A DNA stretch of 64,000 nt. Origin: Pseudomonadota bacterium. Lineage in GTDB: Bacteria; Pseudomonadota; Gammaproteobacteria; Burkholderiales; Gallionellaceae. The notes under the pieces are model-generated. The model was not told the origin of the DNA. It saw nothing but the letters and a program-made list of their open reading frames with translations, and did not search any database. The stretch is taken from positions 1 to 64,000 of the forward strand of contig JAJXUI010000005.1 in NCBI GenBank assembly GCA_021782995.1, in the 5' to 3' direction. A program made the translations under genes and the position numbers. Shown here in pieces: positions 19,593-29,490 of the stretch (position 1 is its first letter; every line of letters starts with the position of its first letter).

Positions 19593-21209
19593 ATGAATAT
19601 CCGTAAAAAATTTCTTCTTACGCCTGCGGTCCTGCTTGGCATGATGCTGTTGCTGGGCATTGTCGGATTGACAGGCATGAGCATGACCAAGGGTTCGCTG
19701 AGCGATATCTATAACGTGAACTACCAGAGCTTCAGGCACAGCAGTGATGCGCTGAAAAATCTGGGAGCAGCGCATGCCGATGTGTATCGCTTGTTTACAT
19801 GGTTGAGCAACTATGATGAATCGCAAATCAAGGCGGAGTCATCAAGGATAAGCAGCAGGATAGATGCGGCGATAGCAAGCATCAAATCCCTGCGGGAAAC
19901 TGCCGAGCTGCCGGCAGAAGATCAGAAGGAAATTGACGATCTGGATGAACGCATGGTCAAGTACCGCAAGCTGGTTTCCGGTGCGATAGATATGGCGCAG
20001 GTTGATTCCAATTTGGGGATAACCGGTATGCAGACTGCAGACCGGACTTTTACCGAATTGCGCCAGAAGGCCGAAACCTTGAATGATCATCTTGAACAGA
20101 AGGCCAGGGCAGGATACGAGCGCAGTGTTACGGTTTTCCGGGTGTCGGTAAGTATTTTCATCCTGCTTGGTATTGCTGCTTTTGCACTGGGTAATTTCCT
20201 CAGCTTTTATATGAGCAGGTTGATCCTCAGTCCGTTGCAGCAGGCAATTGCTGTGGCAAAACGCATTGCTTCCGGTAATCTGAATGGCGAGATACAGGCT
20301 GCACATCAGGATGAAACGGGCGAATTGTTGCGTTCTCTGGCTGACATGCAGGAAAAGCTGCGGGGCATGATCAGTGGGTTGAATGGCAGTGCCTGCGAGC
20401 TTTCCAGGATGTCAGAAGAGCTGGCGGGTTCATCCGGGCGCATTGTGAAGGGAACCTCGGAGCAGCATGATTCTGCTTCTTCCATGGCTGCGAGCATTGA
20501 ACAGATGAGTGTAAGCATCAATGTGGTCAGTGAGAATGCAACGGATGCAGATGATGCAGTAGGTGAGTCTTCTGCGCTTACCCGCAAGGGGAAGAAAACA
20601 CTGCTGGAAATGGATGCTGCCATGCAGAAAATTTCTTCTGCAGTGAATGAGTCTGCCCAGATCATCGAAAACCTGGGGCGCGAATCTGCAAGGATTTCCG
20701 AAATCGTAAATGTGATCAAGGATATTGCTGACCAGACCAACCTGCTGGCGCTGAATGCAGCGATTGAGGCAGCGCGGGCGGGAGAGCAGGGGCGTGGTTT
20801 TGCCGTGGTGGCTGACGAGGTGCGCAAGCTGGCAGAACGTACTGCGAATTCCACCCAGGAGATCACGGAAATGATTCAGTCGATACAGGGTAAAACTGAA
20901 GGGGCAGTTAACAGCATGAAGGAAGGTGTGGAAGTGGTTGGACGGGGAACGTCCATGACTGCTGAAGCGGCTGCAGTCATGGGTGATGTTGAGCTTAAGT
21001 CCAGCCAGGTATCCAGCAAGGTAAGTGAAATTAGTGCAGCCCTGAAGGAGCAAGGGATGGCGAGCCATGAAATTGCCACGCATGTTGAGAAAATTGCCCA
21101 GATGGCCGAGCAGAATACCAATGCCTCGCGCAATGTGGCTGAATCTGCAGATCGCATGAAGTCGCTGGTGGCAAATCTGGAAGGAATGGTCAGCCAGTTT
21201 ACGGTCTAG
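19593..21209 (+). CDS. methyl-accepting chemotaxis protein
   Basis: 538 residues. Membrane helix 1 (about 8-30), a periplasmic helical region to about 185 (four-helix-bundle type), membrane helix 2 (about 187-208), HAMP (about 210-262), then the long cytoplasmic coiled coil. The CheA/CheW-binding hairpin is intact ([20 protein letters not shown], then [12 protein letters not shown]). Candidate methylation helices flank it. The C-terminus (MVSQFTV) lacks a CheR-docking pentapeptide. No che genes are visible in the window, so it would feed a pathway encoded elsewhere. A good aggtgg ribosome site precedes the ATG. Confidence 0.95.
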   Translation: MNIRKKFLLTPAVLLGMMLLLGIVGLTGMSMTKGSLSDIYNVNYQSFRHSSDALKNLGAAHADVYRLFTWLSNYDESQIKAESSRISSRIDAAIASIKSLRETAELPAEDQKEIDDLDERMVKYRKLVSGAIDMAQVDSNLGITGMQTADRTFTELRQKAETLNDHLEQKARAGYERSVTVFRVSVSIFILLGIAAFALGNFLSFYMSRLILSPLQQAIAVAKRIASGNLNGEIQAAHQDETGELLRSLADMQEKLRGMISGLNGSACELSRMSEELAGSSGRIVKGTSEQHDSASSMAASIEQMSVSINVVSENATDADDAVGESSALTRKGKKTLLEMDAAMQKISSAVNESAQIIENLGRESARISEIVNVIKDIADQTNLLALNAAIEAARAGEQGRGFAVVADEVRKLAERTANSTQEITEMIQSIQGKTEGAVNSMKEGVEVVGRGTSMTAEAAAVMGDVELKSSQVSSKVSEISAALKEQGMASHEIATHVEKIAQMAEQNTNASRNVAESADRMKSLVANLEGMVSQFTV

Positions 21210-21221
21210 GCTGGGTCAGTC

Positions 21222-21245
21222 CCGATGCTGAAACATCGGTCTTTC
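21222..21245 (+). terminator. possible weak terminator after the chemoreceptor gene
   Basis: Six-base perfect stem ccgatg/catcgg (21222-21227 with 21234-21239) with a six-base loop and a short T-containing tail (tctttc). Position 12 bases past the stop is right, but stem and T tract are weak. Confidence 0.4.
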
Positions 21246-21314
21246 AAGGAGTAGTTGTAAGTCTGGTTTGCCGGAATACCCGGCATCAGATTCGAGTTAC
21301 AAACAGGCAGTCGC

Positions 21315-21818
21315 ATGATGTCTCGTATAAACAGTTTTCCTCCGGTGGTGACTCCGCACTCGCGTATCCTGATACTCGGTAGCATGCCGGGAGTTGTCTC
21401 CCTTGCTGCGCAAGAGTATTACGCCCATCCGCGTAATCATTTCTGGCCGTTGATGGCTGAGTTGCTCGGCTTTGACAGGTCATTACCCTATGGTGAGCGT
21501 ATCGGCAGGCTTGAAACGGCTGGCGTCGCCTTGTGGGATGTGTTGCAGTCCTGTGAGCGCAAGGGCAGTCTGGACAGTAATATCGAGCAGGCCAGCCTAG
21601 CGACCAATGACTTCAATGCATTCTTTGATTTGCATCCAGCGATGAACAGGGTGTATTTCAATGGTACGGCTGCGGAACAGATTTTTCGCAAACGGGTTTT
21701 GCCCGGCCTGCGGACGCGGCAACTGGAACTGATACGCCTGCCTTCTACCAGTCCAGCGAATGCCGGCGTCAGCTATGCACAAAAACTGGCTATGTGGTCT
21801 AGTCTGAAAAATAAATAA
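21315..21818 (+). CDS. hypoxanthine (deoxyinosine)-DNA glycosylase, UDG family 6
   Basis: 167 residues (ATG at 21315 or the adjacent one at 21318). Base-excision repair enzyme of the uracil-DNA glycosylase superfamily. The motif set GSMPGVVS, YYAHPRNHFW and the C-terminal LPSTSPAN is that of the family 6 hypoxanthine-DNA glycosylases, which remove deaminated adenine, rather than of Mug. The central ALWDVLQSCERKGSLDSNI block is also conserved in the group. It ends 20 bases before the convergent hybrid kinase gene. Assignment to family 6 is by motif recall, not search. Confidence 0.85.
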   Translation: MMSRINSFPPVVTPHSRILILGSMPGVVSLAAQEYYAHPRNHFWPLMAELLGFDRSLPYGERIGRLETAGVALWDVLQSCERKGSLDSNIEQASLATNDFNAFFDLHPAMNRVYFNGTAAEQIFRKRVLPGLRTRQLELIRLPSTSPANAGVSYAQKLAMWSSLKNK

Positions 21819-21838
21819 CAGGCTGATTTAATTAATGT

Positions 21839-24667
21839 TTATGCAAAATCAAGCCATTTCAGGATCAGCGCATACAGCTCGTCCGGTTCAACCGGCTTGG
21901 GTGCAAAATCCATCATGCCTGCATCAAGGCAGGCAGTACGGTCTTCATCAAATACATTGGCAGTCATTGCCAGGATGGGCGTTGTGCTGCGGCCAGGCAT
22001 GCCGCGGATGAGCCGGGTGGCTTCCAGGCCGTCCATTTCCGGCATCTGCACATCCATCAGAATCAGGTGATAGTCAAAGTTGCGCGCCATTTCAATTGCC
22101 TTGCGGCCATTGTCGGCGAGGTCGACTGCGAGGCCGACTTGCTGCAGGATGTCCTGAGCGACTTCGAGATTGATGTCACTGTCGTCCACCAGGAGGATGT
22201 GCACCCCTTTGCTGCGTTTTGCAAGTTCTTCCCTGGCGTTGAACGGCGGAGTGTTCCGGGCAGAAACATCTAGACCTGTATTGCCAAGTTGCAGCCGGGC
22301 GGTGAACCAGAATGTGCTGCCTTTGCCCGGGACAGTTTCAACATCGGCATCCCCCTCCATCAGCATCGCCAGCCTTCTGGTAATTGCCAGCCCAAGGCCG
22401 GTGCCGCCATATCTGCGTGATGTGGAGGAGTCGGACTGTGCAAACGGCATGAAGAGGCCTGCCAGCTTGCCCGGTGCAATGCCGATGCCGGTATCCTGCA
22501 CCTCAAAGCGGACGAGTACGGTGTTGTTGTTCTTTTCTATCAGCCTCGAGCGGATGACGATGGAGCCATGCTCGGTAAACTTGACCGCATTGCTTGCATA
22601 ATTCAGCAATGCCTGGCGCAAGCGGGTAGGGTCTCCCCGCAAGCGAGCAGGCACCCCGTCATTGATCACTTCTAGTCTCAGCTGCTTTGCTGCGGCCTGC
22701 TCGGAAATCAGGAAGTGCACATGCTCAAGGACGGAATCCAGCGTGAACTCGACATTTTCCAGCATGACTTTGCTGGCTTCGATTTTGGAGATGTCGAGTA
22801 TGTCATTGATGACTGCGAGCAGGTGCGATGCGGCACTGTTGATCTTTTCCAGTTTTTCAGACTGCTCCGGTGCGGGTGAGGCGTGCTGCAGCAAATGTGT
22901 CAGTCCTACGATGGCATTCATCGGGGTGCGAATCTCATGGCTCATGTTGGCGAGAAACGCACTTTTCGCCTCATTCGCCGTTTCAGCCTGCTTCCTGGCT
23001 TCGGCCAGCTGGGCAGTACGGTTTTCCACCAGTCTTTCCAGGTGCTCGCGGTGCCTGGAGAGCTCTTCAGCCATGCGGGTTTTTTCTGTGATGTCTTCAC
23101 TGACTGAAACAAAATGGGAGATGCTGCCATCAGGCTGATGGATCGGGGTGATATTGCAGAAATCGATATATTCATCACCATTTTTCCGGCGGTTCCTGAA
23201 TTCGCCTTTCCAGGAGGCGCCCCTGGATAATGCCGACCTGACAGCTTCATAGGTGGCAGGCGGTGTCTTGCCGGAGCGCAGCATGGAGGGCTTCCTGCCG
23301 GTAACTTCTTCGCGGCTGTAGCCGGTAATGCGGGTAAAGGCCTCGTTGACATATTCGATGACATGCTCGGCATTGGCAATGATGATCGCTTCCGAGCTCT
23401 GCTCAACCGCGAGCGAAAGTTTGCGCAGCTGCTCTTCCGTATTTTTGCGCTGCGTGATGTCGGTATACAGCGCAATATATTGCTGTGGTCTGCCGGCATG
23501 GTCCATAAACGGTACGATGGTGCTCAACCACCACAGCAACTCCCCACTCCGGCTCCGGTTGCAGATCTCGCCATGCCAGGTTTCACCGTGGCCCAGGTTA
23601 AGGTACATCCCTGCAAAAAATTCAGGGGCATGCTTGCCGGACTGAATCAGGCTGAAACTGTTTCCAACGAGCTCGTTGTACTCGTAGCCGGTAATCTTGC
23701 AGAATGCCTCATTGACATAAGTCAGGATGCCCGCGGAGCTGGTAATTGCGACGATGCTGTGCTGGTCCAGCGCAAACTTCTGGTGCTTCAGCTCGGCCAG
23801 TGCGCGGGTTGCACGTGACTCGCTTTCCCTCAAGCTCTGCTCGGCCTTGTCCCGGTTGATGATGGCATTGCGGAAATCCAGCAGTGCGCTGGCCATGTGG
23901 CGGAACTCTCCAGACTCCTTCATTGCCATCCGCTCGATATCAGGCAGGGCTGGCGGGGTGCCCTGTGTGCCTGATAGCGATTGCAGGCCATGTGCTATCG
24001 ACATGAAGCGCTTGTTGATGATGCGTGCCGTGAATAGCGCAATCAATAGCAGTCCCAGCATCACCAGCGAGCTGATGAGGATGATTTTTTCATAGAGCGC
24101 ATCGAACAGGATCGCATTTTCAGCATTGTTTTTCTGGATACGTTCAGAGAGCAGGGTGGAGATACGGTAGGCATGTTCCGAAAAGTCTAGAAACTGTCCT
24201 TGTGCCTGGTCGAGATACTGTTGCGTGGCTGCAGGGTCTACGATGGAAATGTCTGTCGATATGATCACGAAATTCCGGTACCTGTCGAAGTGATCCAGCA
24301 GGAAATGGGCATCGGTCTGGTTTGCGCTCTGGACGACGCTGTTTTCAGACAGGCCTTTCACGTTTATACGCAATTGTGACAGCCGGTTCGTGACACGTGA
24401 GTGGATGCGGTAGAGCTGTGCGTCGCTGATGCGGCCGGCAATGACATCGCCCAGCGCATTGGTCAGCCCGATATGGATTTGTGAAAGCGCCTCGCTGAGG
24501 CTGGTGGCCTCGCCAAGCAGGCGGATATTTTCATCCAGCATCCGGCGGCTTTCATCCTGCCGGACTTTCAGGCTTTGCAGGGAAAGGTAGTCTACGACCA
24601 CACCCGGTGCAACCACCAGCAACGCAGGCAATAACAGCAACAACAGGAGGGGGCTGTTCCTTTTCAA
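21839..24667 (-). CDS. hybrid sensor histidine kinase with two PAS domains and receiver
   Basis: About 942 residues if translation begins at the TTG at 24667, chosen because it lies one base after the preceding gene's stop, with an aggggac ribosome site, and puts a membrane helix ([13 protein letters not shown]) at the N-terminus; the frame itself opens further upstream, inside that gene. Order: TM1, helical periplasmic sensor, TM2 (about 180-200), HAMP-like linker, two PAS/PAC modules, HisKA with the phospho-acceptor His in [13 protein letters not shown], an ATPase domain ([17 protein letters not shown]), and a C-terminal receiver with the phospho-acceptor Asp in [13 protein letters not shown]. 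No output domain or DNA-binding regulator adjoins it. Confidence 0.92.
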   Translation of the reverse strand: MKRNSPLLLLLLLPALLVVAPGVVVDYLSLQSLKVRQDESRRMLDENIRLLGEATSLSEALSQIHIGLTNALGDVIAGRISDAQLYRIHSRVTNRLSQLRINVKGLSENSVVQSANQTDAHFLLDHFDRYRNFVIISTDISIVDPAATQQYLDQAQGQFLDFSEHAYRISTLLSERIQKNNAENAILFDALYEKIILISSLVMLGLLLIALFTARIINKRFMSIAHGLQSLSGTQGTPPALPDIERMAMKESGEFRHMASALLDFRNAIINRDKAEQSLRESESRATRALAELKHQKFALDQHSIVAITSSAGILTYVNEAFCKITGYEYNELVGNSFSLIQSGKHAPEFFAGMYLNLGHGETWHGEICNRSRSGELLWWLSTIVPFMDHAGRPQQYIALYTDITQRKNTEEQLRKLSLAVEQSSEAIIIANAEHVIEYVNEAFTRITGYSREEVTGRKPSMLRSGKTPPATYEAVRSALSRGASWKGEFRNRRKNGDEYIDFCNITPIHQPDGSISHFVSVSEDITEKTRMAEELSRHREHLERLVENRTAQLAEARKQAETANEAKSAFLANMSHEIRTPMNAIVGLTHLLQHASPAPEQSEKLEKINSAASHLLAVINDILDISKIEASKVMLENVEFTLDSVLEHVHFLISEQAAAKQLRLEVINDGVPARLRGDPTRLRQALLNYASNAVKFTEHGSIVIRSRLIEKNNNTVLVRFEVQDTGIGIAPGKLAGLFMPFAQSDSSTSRRYGGTGLGLAITRRLAMLMEGDADVETVPGKGSTFWFTARLQLGNTGLDVSARNTPPFNAREELAKRSKGVHILLVDDSDINLEVAQDILQQVGLAVDLADNGRKAIEMARNFDYHLILMDVQMPEMDGLEATRLIRGMPGRSTTPILAMTANVFDEDRTACLDAGMMDFAPKPVEPDELYALILKWLDFA

Positions 24668-24668
24668 C

Positions 24669-25322
24669 TCAGTCCCCTGCACCGTAGATGAGGTATTTCC
24701 ACTGGTCCGGTGGTACCGAGGCAATATATTTGAAGCGTTTGTCACCCAGAGGCAGGAGGATGACAACAACGCCTTCCGGCTTGGGCAGGTAATTCATGAT
24801 TTCCATGAGATTCTCGGCATGCGCGACTACAACCCGATTGGTATGCGCTTCTACCGGAGCAGATACCAGTTGCCGGGTGTATTCGATGATGGGGGCTTTT
24901 TCGGCATCCGTCAGGCTGGCGGTGAACATCAGCCGGTTTTCAACAATGTAATCATTGCCGAATGCGGCTTGTGCCGTATCCCTGGCGCGGCATATCGGGC
25001 TGGTGTATACCTCGCCCACGGGAATGTGGGCGCGGCGGAAATACCTGCCGATTTTTGCAGCGTCTCGGCGGCCGGCTTCGCTCAACTGGCGTTGCGTCGT
25101 GCAGTCATTCAGGTCAATGCGGGGAAGCTGGTCGGGATGGGAAATGTCCGTCCTGGCATGCCGCATGAATAATACAAACCCGCCTTCGCGCAGCTGGCGA
25201 ATCACGGCGCGGGTAGCAGGCTTCACGACGAAGTCAGGAATTTTGTCGATTGCGAAAGGATTGTCGACAGCTGCAGCAGGCAGACAGAACAGAACCAGAC
25301 ATGCTGCAAGCAACCCTTTCAT
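24669..25322 (-). CDS. exported histidine-phosphatase-fold protein (SixA/Ais-like)
   Basis: 217 residues with a Sec signal peptide (ends LPAAAVD). The phosphoglycerate-mutase/histidine phosphatase superfamily signature is FMRHARTD, where the His accepts the phosphate; the second catalytic His lies in VVVAHAENL. The RHG-type Gly is Ala here, and the conserved [12 protein letters not shown] block is present. Export resembles the Ais/PmrG group of periplasmic phosphatases rather than cytoplasmic SixA. It is immediately upstream of, and almost overlapping, the hybrid kinase, so both come from one transcript. A substrate on the envelope side is likely, but its identity is unknown. Confidence 0.88.
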   Translation of the reverse strand: MKGLLAACLVLFCLPAAAVDNPFAIDKIPDFVVKPATRAVIRQLREGGFVLFMRHARTDISHPDQLPRIDLNDCTTQRQLSEAGRRDAAKIGRYFRRAHIPVGEVYTSPICRARDTAQAAFGNDYIVENRLMFTASLTDAEKAPIIEYTRQLVSAPVEAHTNRVVVAHAENLMEIMNYLPKPEGVVVILLPLGDKRFKYIASVPPDQWKYLIYGAGD

Positions 25323-25380
25323 GTAGCCTCCACCCCGGTGTTTTTTGCAAATTCTATCCGAATTCCGCTATATCAGGGAG

Positions 25381-26223
25381 TTACCAGACAGGCCTGCCAT
25401 GCATGCTCCAGCTCAGGTATACGGTTACAGCGGCGCAAACCAGTGTCAGGATTCCATGCGCGGTGGCCTGCACCCAGACTGCGCTCCTTTCTGCCAGCGG
25501 GATTCTGGACAGGGGCGGAATCAGCGCCAGGGGAGCAGCGATATACCAGGGAAACTTGCCGGAAATAATGCCCAGGGTCACGCTGATGCTGCTGACCAGT
25601 GCCAGTGGCAGTGTGGCCGCACGTCCCATTGCAAGCAGGCTGTTGCTGACACTCATGAGGAACAGTATCGCGAATGCGGCACTGCCAAGTGCAAGATTCA
25701 TTTTGCCCAGTACATGCGCATTGCCCAGGTACAGCGCAAGGCCGCAGCCCAGTCCCAGCGCCATGCCTGCACTGGCCGCGCGGACCGGCATGCCTTCCGT
25801 GGTGTCCATCCAGTAGGTCATCCATGCGGTAAACAGGGCAGCACCTGCTCCCCATTGCAGGGCAGTCGGCAGTCCGTGCTGCAGTAGCCAGGGCAGGGTA
25901 ACCCACACTGCACTGGCCGCTGCAAACATGCTGAGGATTGCACGCCAGATTGTCCAGTTCACCAGGTTGAGCGCAATGCCAGCGGCGCCGCTGGCAATGC
26001 CTATCCAGATAATTTTGCGTGTGCCGGTCAGCGGGGCATGGGCAAAGCCGTTCATCAGGAAAATGGTCAAGGCAAACCCTGCAATGATTGCCAAACCACT
26101 CAGGCGCAGGCGTTGCAGCAACTCCGCTACCAGCAGTGCGACAAGAAACGGGATCAGGATGGCCTGAACGAATGGATGGACAGCTAAGGCATGCAAGACG
26201 GACTCCGGAAACGCATTGGACAA
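25381..26223 (-). CDS. polytopic inner-membrane protein of unknown function
   Basis: 280 residues, about eight to nine predicted membrane helices with few charged residues between them (for example around LIPFLVALLVAELL, LNLVNWTIW and FAILFLMSVSNSLLAM). I do not recognise a family. The N-terminal pattern (VAELLQRLRLSGLAIIAGFALT) hints at transporter or channel-like folds but gives no function. It is divergently transcribed from the AEC transporter 41 bases away, and lies upstream of the phosphatase-kinase pair on the same strand with a 58-base spacer, so it may share their transcript. Confidence 0.75.
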   Translation of the reverse strand: MSNAFPESVLHALAVHPFVQAILIPFLVALLVAELLQRLRLSGLAIIAGFALTIFLMNGFAHAPLTGTRKIIWIGIASGAAGIALNLVNWTIWRAILSMFAAASAVWVTLPWLLQHGLPTALQWGAGAALFTAWMTYWMDTTEGMPVRAASAGMALGLGCGLALYLGNAHVLGKMNLALGSAAFAILFLMSVSNSLLAMGRAATLPLALVSSISVTLGIISGKFPWYIAAPLALIPPLSRIPLAERSAVWVQATAHGILTLVCAAVTVYLSWSMHGRPVW

Positions 26224-26264
26224 TAGTGTATTATCGCCGGAAATTCATTCCAGTTTGAACAATC

Positions 26265-27170
26265 ATGAGCAATATCGTCATGCTGGTCGTGTGCTTTGTC
26301 GCAGGCATCCTGATGCACCGCGCAAAGCTCATGCCGGAAAGTGCGCCTGCCGTACTCAACGCCTTCATCATCCATATTTCGGTTCCTGCACTTGCCCTGC
26401 TGTATATCCATGACCTGAAAATCAGCGGCGATACCGTACTGGTAGTCCTGATGGCCTGGCTGTATTTTGCCATCGCGGCCGGGTTCTTCCTGCTGGTCGG
26501 GAAATACATGAAGTTTTCGCGTAGCACGGTTGGTGCCTTGCTGCTGACCGGTGGCCTGGGAAATACGGCCTTCTTCGGCCTGCCCATGATCGAGGCTTTC
26601 TTTGGTCATGCAGGGATAGCCACCGGCATCCTGATCGACCAGACGGGTTCCTTCATGGTGCTGTCCACGCTGGGCATCGCTGTGGCCAGTTACTATTCCA
26701 GTGGCCGGCCGGATACCGCCGCCATCGTGCGCAATATCCTGCGCTTTCCCCCGTTCATTGCGATGATGATTGCCTTTGTGCTGTTGCCTGTCGATTATCC
26801 GGACTGGCTCAGCGCGGTCCTGAAGCGACTGGGTGACACCCTGGCGCCCCTGGCCTTGCTGTCTGTCGGCATGCAGTTGCGGCTCGGCCATTTATGGGGC
26901 AATTGCTGCACACTGATATTCGGCCTGACTTTCAAATTGTTGCTGGCGCCGCTGGTTTTTTACCTGTTGTATGTGAAGATGCTGGGGGCGCATGGCCTGG
27001 CGATCCAGGTCACGCTATTCGAGGCGGCAATGCCGCCGATGATTACCGGAGCCATCCTGGCCAAGGAGAAAAACCTGGACCCGGATCTGGCGACCTTGAT
27101 GGTGGCAGTGGGCTTGCCGTTATCATTTCTGACATTGACAGGCTGGTGGTGGTTGCTGAAAAGCATTTGA
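26265..27170 (+). CDS. AEC-family (auxin efflux carrier-type) permease
   Basis: 301 residues with about ten membrane helices. The N-terminal half has the family pattern PAVLNAFIIHISVPALALL and the C-terminal half repeats it (ITGAILAKEKNLDPDLA, VAVGLPLSF). Bacterial members transport small organic acids such as malate or malonate, but nothing here indicates the substrate. The ATG at 26265 follows a divergent intergenic region of only 41 bases shared with the minus-strand membrane protein. No enzyme genes are adjacent. Confidence 0.87.
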   Translation: MSNIVMLVVCFVAGILMHRAKLMPESAPAVLNAFIIHISVPALALLYIHDLKISGDTVLVVLMAWLYFAIAAGFFLLVGKYMKFSRSTVGALLLTGGLGNTAFFGLPMIEAFFGHAGIATGILIDQTGSFMVLSTLGIAVASYYSSGRPDTAAIVRNILRFPPFIAMMIAFVLLPVDYPDWLSAVLKRLGDTLAPLALLSVGMQLRLGHLWGNCCTLIFGLTFKLLLAPLVFYLLYVKMLGAHGLAIQVTLFEAAMPPMITGAILAKEKNLDPDLATLMVAVGLPLSFLTLTGWWWLLKSI

Positions 27171-27175
27171 ATGAT

Positions 27176-27205
27176 TTGATCTGGCGCGGCACAGTTTGCT
27201 AGAAT
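27176..27205 (+). promoter_or_regulatory. sigma-70-type promoter of tRNA-Pro
   Basis: TTGATC (27176-27181), an 18-base spacer and TAGAAT (27200-27205), followed by a GC-rich discriminator (cggcgcg). GC-rich discriminators are typical of stringently controlled stable-RNA promoters. The tRNA begins 43 bases downstream. Confidence 0.55.
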
Positions 27206-27248
27206 CGGCGCGTTTTTCGGATTGCCGCTCGGCATTCCGGTCTTTGAG

Positions 27249-27325
<77 letters not shown>

Positions 27326-27603
27326 GGTTCTTTGGCTTGGTGCAATCCTAACTGCATGTAAATACGAAAATTATTATCTTGTGTCATTCAGGCGCCAGTG
27401 CCAGTTCATCCTGTTTTATTCTGCTGCAGTCAACCGCAATTTCAGTAAATGCTTTTACGCGCCTGTAAAGTTGCTGGATTGCACTGCCACAAGCGTGTGA
27501 CAGTGGTATTGCTGTTGCAAATATTCAACACTTTTTTTTAAAATTGGATATAGAATAAGCAAATTGCATGTGCAATTGATAAACCACAAGGGAGAACTTA
27601 AGC

Positions 27604-27888
27604 ATGAACAGAAACGAGCTGGCACAAGCTTTGGCTAAAGACACAGATACAAGCGTTGCGCAAGCAAATCGCACGATCGCATCTCTGATCGATATCATTT
27701 CCGGCACCCTGAAGAAAGGCGATACGCTGACACTGGTTGGCTTCGGCACTTTCTCCGTCAGAAAACGTGCCGCTCGTAAAGGCCGCAACCCGGCAACTGG
27801 CGAAGCCATCAAGATCAAGGCATCCAAAGTGCCATCGTTCAAGGCTGGCGCGACCCTGAAGGGCCTGGTAAACGGCACAAAGAAGTAA
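27604..27888 (+). CDS. hupB: nucleoid protein HU (beta-type)
   Basis: 94 residues, standard HU length. It begins MNRNELAQALA, carries the family signature GFGTFSVRKRAARKGRNPATGE over the DNA-binding arm, and ends in the dimerisation strands and helix (SFKAGATLKGLVNG). It compacts DNA as a dimer. A ggga ribosome site precedes the ATG, and a TATAGAAT-like -10 region lies at 27549-27556 in an AT-rich leader. It stands alone with its own terminator, so not in the usual clpX-lon-hupB order. Confidence 0.93.
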   Translation: MNRNELAQALAKDTDTSVAQANRTIASLIDIISGTLKKGDTLTLVGFGTFSVRKRAARKGRNPATGEAIKIKASKVPSFKAGATLKGLVNGTKK

Positions 27889-27911
27889 GTCGCAAGCAGC
27901 CGGTATACTTC

Positions 27912-27946
27912 AAAAAAGGGAGCGGATTACCGCTCCCTTTTTATTT
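27912..27946. terminator. bidirectional intrinsic terminator between hupB and the HDOD gene
   Basis: Stem aaaaagggagcg (27913-27924) with cgctcccttttt (27931-27942) and a gattac loop. The A run on one side and T run on the other make it functional in both directions, 25 bases after the hupB stop and before the convergent gene. Confidence 0.9.
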
Positions 27947-28023
27947 GCCCATTTGCTTGCAGTGGCCGCGTGTGAATACGGGTCATCCTGAAACCCGCAT
28001 CCTGACGGGTATTCAGGTGTTTC

Positions 28024-29406
28024 TCACTGGCTGCTTTCCTCGGTAGCCGCAAACACCTGTTGTGACCAGTTCATTGCTTCCAGCATCAGCTCAGTGGCCT
28101 TGGCATCATCAATGCCGCATTGTGCAGACAGTGCGGCCATTTCTTCATCCTGGTTTTTCTCGGCAGCAATGGTGAGCTGAAGTGCGGTGCGGATGATGCC
28201 GTGTTCGCCATGCAGTGCGGCGGTTACCACTTCCGCAAGCGATACCTGCTTCAGCACGCTTTCCAGGGTTTGGCCGATCATCACATCCAGCAACGAGAAG
28301 AGGCCGGTAATGAACAGATGGTCTGGCGTATCGGGCACGCAGCCCTGGCCGGCCAGCATTTCCATGAAACGGGCGCGCACCAGCGCCTGCTCCTTCAGCA
28401 CGTTCTCCTGGTAGCCGGGATTCCTGAAATCGAACAGCAGCAGGGACAGCCAGCGGTAGAAACGGTCGCGGCCAAGGATCATCAGTGCCTGGTGGATTTC
28501 GTTGACCTTGTTTTGCAGGCCGATGCCGGGTGAGTTGATATAGCGCAGCAGCTTGAAGGTCAGGATGGGATCCTTGCGCAGGCAATGGGTGATCGCGTCG
28601 AATTCGGCACCATTGCGGATCAGGTTGAGTGCCTCGAAAACCGTGATGCGGTTGATTTCGCTCTTTGCCGGTTGCCAGTTCTCCCGGCTGGTGACAAAGG
28701 GCCCGGTAAAGAAATTGTATCCGGACTGGAAGCACAGGTTGAAATCGTCATAGCTTTGCAATTCGCTGGCGATCAGCATTTGTTTGGTATTGGCTGCATG
28801 CATGTCGAAACTCATGCTTTTCAGCGTGATGCCATCAAATCTGGTGGTGTCCACCTCGATAAAATCTGCCTTTGGGATGAATTCGGCCAGTTCGGGGCGT
28901 GGGCGGTCCAGGCTCCAGCCGTGCTTGATGCCGATTTCCTCCAGGTAGTTCAGGTTGTGGCGGACCTCGGTCATGTCGGCTGCAGCAAGGTTGCCGGGAT
29001 TGATCATGACCACGGTGGTGGGGGTAACCAGCGGCTTCAGCAGCGGATTGCGCAGTGAGGTGGGTGACATGCGGATAAAGGAATGACGTCCACCCAGCAG
29101 CCTGGCAATGCCAATTGGTGCGAGGTTGCGCAGCATCGCTTCGTCATACACGCGCCGGATGAGGGCGCTGCTGTCCAGCATGCGTGCTTGCAGTTCGCGG
29201 CCAAGCGAAAACTCATAGGCGGCCACTTTCTGCTTGCGATCCAGGATGGCTTCGCGGCAAATGAACGAGGCATGCTGTTTGCTGTCTCCTGTCTTGGCGC
29301 CCAGTTGCGTCTTGAGCGGGGCGACATGATTCAGTTTGTCAAAGTCTTCCTGAGAGGAGGTTTTCTCCGGGGTAGCACCCATCAGTCGGCGGAAGGAATC
29401 AAGCAT
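28024..29406 (-). CDS. EAL-like / HDOD domain signalling protein (YuxH type)
   Basis: 460 residues. The N-terminal half resembles an EAL domain (FICREAILDRKQKVAAYEFSLGRE; FIEVDTTRFDG), but most metal- and c-di-GMP-binding residues of active phosphodiesterases are not recognisable, so it is probably non-catalytic. The C-terminal half is an HDOD domain (ITHCLRKDPILTFKLLRYINSP, HQALMILGRDRFYRWLSLLLF). This architecture occurs in YuxH-type proteins, which bind nucleotides or partners rather than hydrolyse. Cytoplasmic, no membrane segment. Convergent with hupB, divergent from psd. Confidence 0.85.
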   Translation of the reverse strand: MLDSFRRLMGATPEKTSSQEDFDKLNHVAPLKTQLGAKTGDSKQHASFICREAILDRKQKVAAYEFSLGRELQARMLDSSALIRRVYDEAMLRNLAPIGIARLLGGRHSFIRMSPTSLRNPLLKPLVTPTTVVMINPGNLAAADMTEVRHNLNYLEEIGIKHGWSLDRPRPELAEFIPKADFIEVDTTRFDGITLKSMSFDMHAANTKQMLIASELQSYDDFNLCFQSGYNFFTGPFVTSRENWQPAKSEINRITVFEALNLIRNGAEFDAITHCLRKDPILTFKLLRYINSPGIGLQNKVNEIHQALMILGRDRFYRWLSLLLFDFRNPGYQENVLKEQALVRARFMEMLAGQGCVPDTPDHLFITGLFSLLDVMIGQTLESVLKQVSLAEVVTAALHGEHGIIRTALQLTIAAEKNQDEEMAALSAQCGIDDAKATELMLEAMNWSQQVFAATEESSQ

Positions 29407-29490
29407 GGGAAGCGATTATCAGGTATCGGAGAGTTATCGGAGCGGCAGGTATAATACCAGTTCATACATTGACTGTGGCGAGGCGGCGAG

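Noticed and set aside
27326-27603. Spacer between tRNA-Pro and hupB checked for a second tRNA or small RNA
   Set aside because: No cloverleaf, terminator or conserved element found apart from the AT-rich promoter region of hupB.
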